DNA of 64,000 bases from Gymnothorax reevesii. Its lineage: Eukaryota; Chordata; Actinopteri; Anguilliformes; Muraenidae. Of the stretch, positions 12,154-21,465 are shown one piece after another; within the stretch, counting starts at the first letter, position 1; each line of letters opens with the position of its first letter. A model generated the notes under the pieces. That model was not told the DNA's origin. It worked only from the letters and a program-made list of their open reading frames with translations, and made no database searches. The DNA lies in assembly GCA_029721435.1 (NCBI GenBank), contig CM056583.1, positions 70,116,120 to 70,180,119 of the forward strand, in the 5' to 3' direction. Made by a program: the position numbers and the translations under genes.

Positions 12154-13784
12154 GTGCTGCCTGTCCTGACCCTGGCATTAATTCTCATGTGAGTGTCCCT
12201 AGCAATAATTGCCAGAGTTTTGTACTTTTTGCTCGCATCACTATTTAATGCGCTTGCAGTTTTACGTTGTGGTGACCTAAGTCATATCATTGTGCTTCCT
12301 CACCAGGAAGGCTTCCTGTTGGCCAGAGCTCACATTTGATGCACACTATCAGAGCAAACTTGGAATTCCAGTTGCTGGACCTGATGCAGATAGTTTGGGG
12401 CGTTGCTGTCTCTGGACTAGCCTGCCTCTGACCTGACATCGTTCCAGTCTTTGCCAAGTCTCCCCAATGAACTATTGATGGCCTTTTGCTCAGTGTCTGG
12501 GATCGCCCCACCCCATTATATAGCCATTTGTGCACTTGGAAGTGCCGCACTAGTAGTGGTAAATGAAGGGTATCTAGAATGAAAGCACACACTTCATCAT
12601 TTGCCTCGACTGGTCGAAATGCAGAGCCAAATGTAGAGACATGTAAAAGTACTAATTAAAATATCCAATGTGTTTGACATTAAAGAAGTAAAAAAGTAAA
12701 CCTCTATTAATGCTGTTTTCGAATGAATGCTCATTCTACAGACGCACCTCTACTTTACATCTCTCCCTATTGCTCTCTCTCTCTCATCAGTGTGCATCAC
12801 TGACTCTCATTGTTTGAAGGGATTACCTTTTTGCTTGAGGATGGATGAAAAATGTTTACACCACATCTTACTGCCATCTGCCATCACCTTTGAAATACAA
12901 CCTTCGTTCACAGCTCTATATCGTCCTCCGTTACGAGACGCAGTGTTTTTCCTGAGCTATTTGTGGCGTTGCATTGGTTCTCTTATCCCTCAAATTCATG
13001 AAATCCTCTAAGAGAGTGGTACTGGTACAGTCCATTTCCTCCTTTATCGTTTCCTCATTTGCACCATGTTTGTGAGCAACTTAAGGCTAGAAAGCTTTTG
13101 TTTCCTGTTTCTGTCTCGTGCATATAGCTTTGGGTTTGGCACTCAGTCCCCAGCTACCTTCTCTGCTCCTTGAATTTGAATGATGATACATATAGTATTT
13201 GTGAATTTTCCAACATCTGAAATTCTTGATCCAGTGAAATATTGCTTTGAATGCTTTTACTCCAGATCATCTCAGGATATTGTGTATTTTTGGCCTGCAG
13301 TCAATTAATTGATGGCAGGACATTAAGCTTTTTGCTCTGCTTCATTTGTTTGACAAATATGGTCATCCACATATCGTGCATAATTAAAAAAAATAATATT
13401 TTGCTGCTGTATTTTTCCTTGAATTATCAATTTTAACCATAAACATGTTTCAGGTCAACAAATGTATTTGAAATACTGAGTTAAATAATGGAACACGTGC
13501 ACAAGAGACACCCGTTCACTGCTCAGCCTTAATTGTGACATATTTTAAAATGCATGAATCTGTGTGCTTGAATCGGTGTTTGCGTGTCTGTGTATGTCAG
13601 TGTGAAACATTATATCTTCTTGTGTGCACTACCCCCTTATCTTGAAAAATGTTGAACTGAAATTGCATTATCCATTACTGTTATCTGGAATTGAGTATGG
13701 TTAATTTGCTCAGTATTTCACAGGCCTTTTATAACAGGATTTGTATTCAAATTTGTTTAACTATTAGTCCTGCCTTATAATAAA
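12154..13784 (+). other. dab2: DAB2 3' UTR with a predicted UTR intron
   Basis: After the TGA at 12151-12153 there is a strong donor (tcat|gtgagt, intron from 12189) and an acceptor (cctcaccag, exon from 12307). This predicts a small 118-bp intron inside the 3' UTR, an arrangement also found in mammalian DAB2. The downstream UTR has no coding potential. An AATAAA at 13779-13784 is the best polyadenylation signal. Both the intron and the 3' end are predictions. Confidence 0.5.
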
Positions 13785-15180
13785 AAGATATCACTCTGAA
13801 TGACAGTAAAATCTATCCTTTAAATTTGTCTTGGGGAATGAAAATTGTACAATGCTTATAATTTATTATAATTGTTATAATTCTTAAAGGCCTAACTGTT
13901 ATCTATTGACTTCGGGGGAGGAACCACAGAATAATGAAGGAAGCAATGACTTGGCTCACTGGAAGTTTATCAATCTGTCTAGCCTCCGGGAGGTCACTTC
14001 CCCATGTGATGTCATGAAGCAACTGATTTTGAAGTGGCTTGTGATGGCTAATTAGCTCTACACCAGGTAACATGAGAGGGGACTTTTAGCAACCATAATG
14101 ATAAAAAGCATTTGAATATTAAATTTTTTTACGCTACGTTCAACTACATCTGTTCAAATCTGTTTTCAAACTGTATTGCCCACAAATAATAGTTAAAAGA
14201 GGGACTATTTTTTTGAATATGTTAATGAATATTCTTCATTCAAATATTGAAATTGAAAACCTCGGACCTTTTTGTTCTCAATGTGGCAAACTCTTAAGAT
14301 TAGAGATTAATGTAAATGGCTTATTTTACCCAGTGAACCCAGCCGTTGTTGAACAGCATGCATTGGCTACAAGTGTACACATTGTCCAAACCAATTAGAA
14401 GGGACTTACGCCATTACTCACACTTGTGTATATTGGGGCTATTTAGAGACTCCTATAAGGAATGGAGGTATTGCATTACATTTGTTGTCTGCCATATTGT
14501 CAGTATCTCTCTCAGCCTAGTCTATGCTATTGCTAGTTGTTTCAAGTTGCTTGTTCTGCCAAAAATGTGATTATGTTGGATTGGGGAAAGAAACTAAGAA
14601 ACCTAGAGGAACTCCGCATGGATTCAGCGGTACGTACAATTCCCTGGTTGAGATTGAAACCTAGGACTTTAGTTGCGGAGTTCGAATACTGCTGTTGAAT
14701 TGCCTGTAGATCATTATGTGAGAGAATCGTAATCACACTTGAACCATTTGATGCATAATTTCAAAGAGAAGAGCAAGATGTTGAGGTAGTTGGGGCTTTT
14801 CAGCTTCTGTCAGATAATAATGTTGTTGTGCTGTAAATATGGATGGGACCATATTGCAGTACCTCATGATTTGTTGCTGCTTCAAGATCGCTATAGCATG
14901 AATGCAGAGGGAAAAACCTGAATTAATATATGGACCATGACGTGGACAAGCAACAAATGCAGATGCTTCCATTCATTTTCCTGGCATGGTTTTGGTCCAC
15001 TTGTCTCTTTAAAGGCAGGAGGCCCTATAGGCAAATCAATGTGGATTTATTCCATATTCTTTTTTTAATCTTTATTCACCTTTATATCCTTTGTTGAAGC
15101 ATTTCTACCTTAATCAGAGTAGTCTTACAGAATGACCATGGTAATAGAATATGACGGGGAACTGCCACATTGGTGTACTT
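13785..15180. other. Intergenic sequence downstream of DAB2, nothing recognised
   Basis: AT-rich sequence without convincing exons, RNA genes or repeat termini. Short open frames here have no recognisable similarity. Confidence 0.4.
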
Positions 15181-15189
15181 AGATTATGT

Positions 15190-15570
15190 CTGCTACAAGG
15201 TGAGGGCATATGCAAGGGATCCACTAAGGAGCTACCTGTGTAAGGATTATGGACATGTAGGAGTAGTTTGCAGGAAAAGGGTGCTCAGGTATAGAAAGTG
15301 TGGGAAAGATGGGTGAAAGGAAGAGGAATGAGAGCTAATGAATCAACAAGCTGCATGTTTTCACTGTTGGCAAATTATGTAGGCATTTCAATGTGAGAGG
15401 AAAAATGGAGAGGGATGAATATGAACAGGAGTGCCAGGATGTCATATGCAAAAGGGTGAGGGCAGAGATGGATATAGTTAAGACTGGACTTGATGGAGCA
15501 GGAAGAGCAGGAAAAAGAGGAGAAAGTTGACAAGTACTAAATATGGAGAGAAGGAAATTCTTAGAATTCA
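15190..15570 (+). mobile_element. Retroelement ORF1/gag zinc-knuckle fragment
   Basis: The + strand reads VRAYARDPLRSYLCKDYGHV, then GVVC, then a second motif YRKCGKDG, before a stop at about 15318. Downstream pieces in other frames resemble the continuation. The C-x4-GH-x4-C spacing is that of a CCHC zinc knuckle in non-LTR retrotransposon ORF1 or gag proteins, with the first cysteine replaced by serine. No reverse transcriptase follows, so this is an isolated decayed fragment. Confidence 0.5.
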
Positions 15571-15578
15571 TCGGTATG

Positions 15579-15790
15579 GTTATTATCCCCCGCTGTGCAA
15601 AAACTGAAAGACCAAGTCATGGTGCTGTCTGTGTCCGTCCATCTGTCCGTATTGGAAGGTGGCTGGTGAAATAAGCTCCTCCTGTTTTCATAGCACATCC
15701 CTGGAACTTTGCACATAAACTGTTGATACGCATATCGCAGTCGCAGCTCATATTTTACACAGAAGTGTGTAAGTAAGAAATATTCTACTC
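15579..15790. repeat. Hairpin-headed dispersed repeat, partial copy D
   Basis: It opens TTATTATCCCCCGCTGTG, lacks a good second arm, then has GTCTGTGTCCGTCCATCTGTCCGT and a body of the same general type. The 3' limit is unclear. Confidence 0.4.
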
Positions 15791-16420
15791 AGTAGGCGGC
15801 GGTAGTTACAGCAAAATGGGTCTGTGCCATTAAACCAAAAAGGGAAAGAGGATGGAACATGGCGTCGGGCGTGCAGTGTAGGGTGGGTAGACGACAGTGA
15901 AAGCACTGCGCAAATGTTTGTCGTACAGGGAAATTATCAAATTCAGGCGAGTATTTCTTTCATCCTTCTGCATACAAATTTATGTTGTCCTTTGTGCATC
16001 GATATTTTGTTTTCTTTTGTGTGCTTAAGCGGTAGTGACGTGAAGTCTGGACTTCGGTTATTGAGTACTAACGTTAGCTAGCAACGACTCTAACCGGCTA
16101 ACTCTCTTGGTAGTGGTGTTGCTTGGAGTTTAGTTAATCGATGACTCAACGTAGCGTCCTGACTAGCTAGCCAAGTGAATAACGTACCCTTTCTCACGGT
16201 TATTCGGATGAGAATGTTTGATTTAGCGATTACCGTCTCGTCGAAACACAAATGCCTTGTCTGCTAGCTATCTGTCAGTTGGGTGACTGAGATATATTTC
16301 GTAGTTGTCATGCACTTATTGATTAACATTAACACTGCTTCAGAGCTTGTGTACGCTCTCTTTGAAAACGCATGTCAGTGAGCTGTGTAGCTGTGTTCGG
16401 GGTGATGTAATGTTATTGTA
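15790..16420 (+). promoter_or_regulatory. Possible BDP1 5' UTR/promoter region (weak)
   Basis: This stretch has more CpG and G+C than its surroundings (for example GGCGGCGGTAG at 15796, GGCGTCGGGCG at 15864) and carries ACGTTAGCTAGC-type sequence near 16068. In fish such sequence is often seen around transcription starts. BDP1 needs a start upstream of its first coding exon, and this is the nearest unmethylated-looking sequence I can see on this side. No TATA box was identified. The assignment is a guess. Confidence 0.22.
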
Positions 16421-16599
16421 ATTTCCCCTCCCATTCCAATTAGCGTCACATTCATGCAGCTTTTAACATTATTTTTATCGCCTCGGACTGACTTGAGTAC
16501 TCCAGCTTGCCATGTGTGGCTTAAAAAAGTCTCGCACTGTAATATTTTGTTGGACCTTTAATTGCGGCACGCATTCTGTGGCAAACCGTTTTAACATTT

Positions 16600-16990
16600 A
16601 ATCAGTAGAGGTAATTGCAATTGTAGATGTCAACAATTGCTTTTTGACTAGTTAGAATTCCAAGCCAAGATATCTGCAATGTACTTTTGACTAGTTGCAG
16701 TTCTAATTAATGATATCTACAATTCTATTCTCACTAGTCACAATGTTAATTATTGATATCAAAAAGTGATTTCTTACCAGTGGAAATTGTCATTGTAGAT
16801 ATCTGTAATTTACTTACAATTAGTCAACTTTTACCATTGACTTCTATTGAAAATCAATTACAGATGTCTATAATTCAATTTTGACGTGTTGTAATTCCAA
16901 ATCGACAGTTCCATAATGTCATTTTGACTAGTTGGAATTCTAATTAATGATATCTACAGCTCAATTCTCACTAGTCAAAATGCAAATGGA
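16600..16990. repeat. AT-rich diverged repeat with ACTAGT/GATATC motifs
   Basis: Blocks containing TGACTAGTTGNAATTCTAAT followed by TAATGATATCTACAATTC recur at about 16645, 16685 and 16920. Inverted versions (CACTAGTCAAAATG) occur at 16730 and 16970. The mixture of direct and inverted units suggests a decayed non-autonomous element or satellite-like array. No coding potential. Confidence 0.5.
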
Positions 16991-17570
16991 CCACTTACTA
17001 TTTAAGAGGGTACATTTTTTCAACCAATGGGTCTGTAAACTTATGTAATATGTCAAAAGAAAGGTCTAGTTACACACTTTTAACATATTAAAATTTGAAC
17101 ATAAATGATTTGATAGTTTTTTTTTTTAAAGATATAACCTCTTCAGTGCACTGTCCCAAATGCACAGAAAATTAACATCTGAATTTTATGTTTATCAAAG
17201 TTCATGAAAGCGCTGTTCCCATAATTACAAAACAAAACTTGGGCATTATTATCTTTTAGGTGTTTATTTAAATGTCCAATATAAGGTTTATGCACAAACA
17301 GGATTTTTTGATGCCTTGATTGCAAGAGTTATAGAAAATGTCAGTGTCTCGGGTGGACTGGGCTAAAATAGTCTGGGATGCACAAGACAAGATTGATTTA
17401 GTTTTCTAAGATTTATTTCAATACAATACAATTATATTACATAATATTTTACGTATGTACATCTTGGATATGTACAAAGTAAGGTTTATTGCATTTTGTA
17501 CCATATTTGCACTTGCTTTTATGCCTGAATTGCTCAGATATTCAGCGGCGCTCTCTGAAAAGGCCTGGGA

Positions 17571-19323
17571 TCACTTTCTTGTCCTTGGCATAAGTCTTAG
17601 CTTAAGGATCGATATTTTGGTAGAAGAGGTTGGTGCTGGTGGCTGAATCTCACAAGGGATCCAGTCTGCAAAGATGGTATCCTGGTCATCTGCCACATGG
17701 GAGCGGTTAGAACGTCCGGCTTTCCTCAAGAAGTTAAACCTCCAGGCCTCGGCATCAGCTGGTTCTTGAGCTTGTCCAATAGACCACTTGGAGGTGCTTG
17801 GTCTGCAGCAGATGTGCCATTTAGAAGCTGAAATGATAGAAGTGGATGCAGAAGCCTGGAGGAGGAGATCAAACTCAACACCATCCTTCTGCGAGTAGGG
17901 AGATGTGGAGATTCTGCCGGGAGCAACAGTTCTGACACAGTGAACCTTCTGGGTGGCGGGTACTAGAACAGCTGAATCCCACATGTTGTGGAGGACAGGT
18001 GACTTCTGGTTTACCTCCTCAGCAGATGCATATCTGATGTTGATGGTTGAGTTAACCTTGGCAGCACACTCAGCATAGAGCTTGACATTCTCAATATGGG
18101 CTGTACGAGAGTTGATGGCACTGTAGACTGTCTTCTTCACTGTGCCGCCGACGCCATCTACTGCACCTTTGCCGTGAGATGTGCCAAAAAAGTGCCAGTT
18201 CACATGAATGTTCATTGATTCAAGCAGGCTGGTAATGGAGGCAAACATGCATTTCTGTTTGAAATGCATTACAGCACCATCAGAAAAGATATCTAGCTCC
18301 TTTATATGAAAGGGAAGCTTTAGCTGTAAGTGCCAGCTAAAGAACCACATGGTTTGTTCTGGAAGGAGAGAGTTATCTGGAAGTACTGAGCTTGCTGGTT
18401 CTTTATAAAGCTGTGAAGTCTGAAGGCAGGTAGTTTCTCACGTTGGATGGTGGTGACATCGAAGACAGTCCCAGATCTCTGTACCTGGTCTGTGCCATCC
18501 TCAGCCTTGACCCACTAATGCCAGGTAACAGGATCTGAAAGTCGCTGCTCATCTAAGTAGCTGACCAGGTGATCAGTGATGTTGGAGGTCTTAAGGCTTT
18601 CAAGGATGACAGATGGATCTTGTCCTCTGGGCTCTCCTTGACACACATGACACAGGTCTCCTTCAGGGTGGTGATGAGGAATCTCTTCTGTTCCTTCACC
18701 TTGTTGCCGTCGTCATGGGGACAAGGACGGAGTCTCTGTGGCCTGGCACCGTCCAGCAGATATCGTACTAGCATTGGTAAAAGTCAGGGACTCTGTTTGG
18801 TATCATCAGGAATCTTGGTGAGATGTGTTTATGTTGTCTTGCTGTTCTGTGCGCTGACATTGAGCTCAGCAGCCATGGAGAAGATGATTTTGGTATGCTT
18901 TCCTGGTGATGCTGGAAGATTTCCCTCTACCCTCGACTGAAACTTGAAGGAGCACTGTATGGTTCTGAACACTCTGGAGTAGAACGCAGTTCCTGATTGG
19001 CTCTATTTTCATTTAGTCCGCCTTTCTGAAGCTCTGACTGCATCAGGATTCTTCTTCCTGGCATCACGATTCCTCTTAGCATCTCTCTCCTTGTAGGCAT
19101 CATCTCCAGTCTTGGCCTTCAACCTCTCTCTGTAGAGACGGTTTTTTTCAGTCAACAAACAAACCTGTAAAGACAAAAAAAAGCAGTGCTTTCGCTTAGC
19201 AGCACAATTCTCGGTCGCTACGTACATCCGTATGGAACCTCTACGTGAAAAACGAAATTGACAAGAACGGAAGGCGACACTTTGAAAACCCTTATCGTAC
19301 ACCCATAAATTAAAGACTGGCAT
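17571..19323 (-). pseudogene. Decayed copy of an uncharacterised family with SDGA / HGKGAVDGVGG motifs
   Basis: On the minus strand a 259-codon frame (18350 to 17571) contains LDIFSDGAVMHFKQK, then NWHFFGTSHGKGAVDGVGGT. Upstream on the same strand, in other frames, lie KEQKRFLITTLKETCVMCVK..LSSLKALRP (18774-18553) and a basic N-terminal stretch YRERLKAKTGDDAYKERDAK (about 19150-19020). In this order the pieces resemble large uncharacterised proteins that I recall in fishes and marine invertebrates, with a basic K/R-rich start, a 'QKR..LRP' block and a late 'FSDGA..HGKGxxDGxGG' block. The two aspartates could belong to an RNase H-like (transposase/integrase) fold, but this is inference. Frames are broken between 18350 and 19009, and no terminal repeats were found. 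Confidence 0.5.
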
Positions 19324-19339
19324 TGACAGCCTGAAAAAA

Positions 19340-20165
19340 AAAAAAAAAAAAAATCATTCACGTACAAGCAGTCTCCCCCATTATAAAAATTATTCACTTG
19401 ATTTGAAGCGAGTCTGGTGAATAAACATTTTTATGAATAGACGACAGGTTCAGACGGCGCAAACCTTGTCCCCAAGGCGAAAATATGTACAGCACTGGGC
19501 AGGATAGTGATTACCATGTCTGAAATTAGGGATGACGTTGGCTATGAAGATGTACAGCCACTGCCCTGATTGCGGAGCTGCTCGAAGTTAAGATTCGAGA
19601 TCATCTGTGGTCAGCGGCAAGGCAGAAAACTCTCTGAATGTCCAATCTGTTCAGATTTTGTGGGTGTGAATGAACTTGCGAGTCAAGCAGTACTTGGATA
19701 GGTACTTTTAAGCCGCTTGCACCCTGGACGCGAAACAAATTTTTCACACGACAGATTATATTGATTTTGAACGTAATCTGTGCAGGGATGGCCCGCTTTG
19801 TCTATTTTTTCTTGCGGGCGCTAGGGTAGTTTTTGCAGGAATCCCGCAACCGCGCTGCTTGGCGGAAGCCCTGACCAATCTATGGGCCTGTCATTATTAA
19901 GAAATGACATTATGACGTTACCAGCGCTTCTTGGGTTGCCTTGATGATTTAATAATTTAATGAATTTGTTATTAACGCCTCATGAAAGGTTGACGCGTGG
20001 CATGCATTTAAAATGATTTAAGTTTGGTGGCCATTTTGTTTGACTGATCGCGGTCAAAATCAATAGGATCCATCCCTGACGTAATGGCGACCCACAAAAC
20101 TTCAGAGATACCCGTTCATTACTTTTTGAGTGATCTTGTTCACAAACAAATTAAGGGAACTGATC
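19340..20165. other. Intergenic sequence, with one low-confidence MITE-like piece
   Basis: No gene recognised. Bases 19712-19790 (GCCGCTTGCACCCTGGACGCG ... TTGAACGTAATCTG, given in parts) resemble 35811-35882 (CCGCTTTCACACCGGATGCG ... TTGAATGTAATTTG), so both may be ends of one dispersed non-autonomous element. Confidence 0.35.
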
Positions 20166-20171
20166 ACATAA

Positions 20172-20210
20172 CCTCCTGCCAACTTTGTTTTGGCGGAGGT
20201 AAATATACCA
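20172..20210. repeat. Hairpin head ACCTCCTGCCAA...TTGGCGGAGGTAA
   Basis: Arms ACCTCCTGCCAA and TTGGCGGAGGTAA face each other across an ACTTTGTT loop. It is the same kind of head hairpin as at 60640, where ACCTCTGCCAAGGAGGTTT is followed by a GTTT run. The body here was not delimited. Confidence 0.4.
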
Positions 20211-20831
20211 TTTTTCTGGAATTTGGAATTCAGAAGCTTCGCGAGACATTGAAAATGCTTGATAACTAGTAGTAGTGCCCTTTTATGCGAGGTGTGAGCA
20301 GAGCTATGATCCCTCTGATGGCAAGTCCAGGGTGGAAGACGCTAATGAATGAGAAGCTACTCAGTGCATCAGTTAGGGTTAAATAAACTGTTGCCAGCTG
20401 AAATATATTTATCACTGCCGTGATTATCCAATGAAAGGCTCTTATGTATTTGCTTCATTAAATCCAGATGGTGACTTTTTTTTTGGCCAGGCAGTATGTC
20501 AAATATCTGATCATTTAAACAGGAGCATATTACTATATCTTGCTACCTGAAACTATGTTGTTGTTGCGGCAGTTTTTGGATGTATATCACTATCTATGAA
20601 GTTATTTTGCTGATGTACTGAAGTTAACATCCCATCCAATGCATCCACTTGCCTGTAACAGCTGTGGTTTACAGTAAAACATGTTGCTTTGCACTTTGCA
20701 TAGCTGGAAGGTTTTAAGTAAAAACTGGATTTCTCAGAACTATATTCCCTGTAAGGATTTTTTCTAAACACTACTGACTGATGTATTACGTCTTTCCTTC
20801 AGTCATCTGTGCAATAAGCATATGTTTAGAG

Positions 20832-21017
20832 CAGTGCTTCTCAAACCTCTCCCTGAATACCACTTGTCCTGCATGTTTTGGATCTCTGCTCCTGCACAGG
20901 TGATCCAATTGGTCAGGTCATTAACGAGTGGATCATTGGAATCGCCTGTACTGGAGCAGGGAGAGGTCTAAAACATACAGGACTGGTGGTACTCCAGGAG
21001 ACGTTTGGGAAACACTG
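20832..21017. mobile_element. 186-bp hAT-type MITE
   Basis: The ends are inverted: CAGTGCTTCTCAAAC at the left, and GTTTGGGAAACACTG at the right. Flanking 8-bp sequences GTTTAGAG (20824-20831) and CTTTAGAG (21018-21025) match at 7 of 8 positions, as expected for an old hAT target duplication. The interior has no coding capacity. Confidence 0.85.
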
Positions 21018-21138
21018 CTTTAGAGCAATCAGCATATTCAGCAAGGCAATGTAGTGGCTCTCAGTTTCATATTTTAGTGGATGTGGAAAGGTTTTTTTTT
21101 TTTTTTTCCTGGATCAATATTCATTTTTGGGATAATTG

Positions 21139-21420
21139 TATCTCCCCGACGAAGATGGTCGGGGAGATACTATGGTTTAGCTCTGGGGCCGCCGCCGCTG
21201 CCGCAGAGCTTTTCTGTTCCGGGCTCTGGAAGCCACAGTTCTTACAGGAATTTTTCCAAATTTGACACTGGCGAAGATATTGATTGAACAATGTACAACA
21301 AGACCAATTTCCGCGCATTTCGGATGTCCGATATGGCTTCCAGCGGCCATTTTGTCCAAAATTTGGGGATTGGAGAGATGCACGACTCGGTCCCTGTGGC
21401 GACCAAGTTATCTAATTCTT
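21139..21420. repeat. Hairpin-headed dispersed repeat, copy E, adjacent to BDP1 start
   Basis: The perfect-arm hairpin TATCTCCCCGAC-gaagatg-GTCGGGGAGATA (21139-21169, allowing one base) is followed by CTATGGTTTAG, matching the hairpin + CTATGGT layout of copy C. The GC-rich body runs up to the polypyrimidine tract of the first BDP1 coding exon. The 3' end is not sharply defined. Confidence 0.5.
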
Positions 21421-21465
21421 CAACGTTTTGTAATCAATTTGAACTCTCATTTTTTTTTCTGCAGG

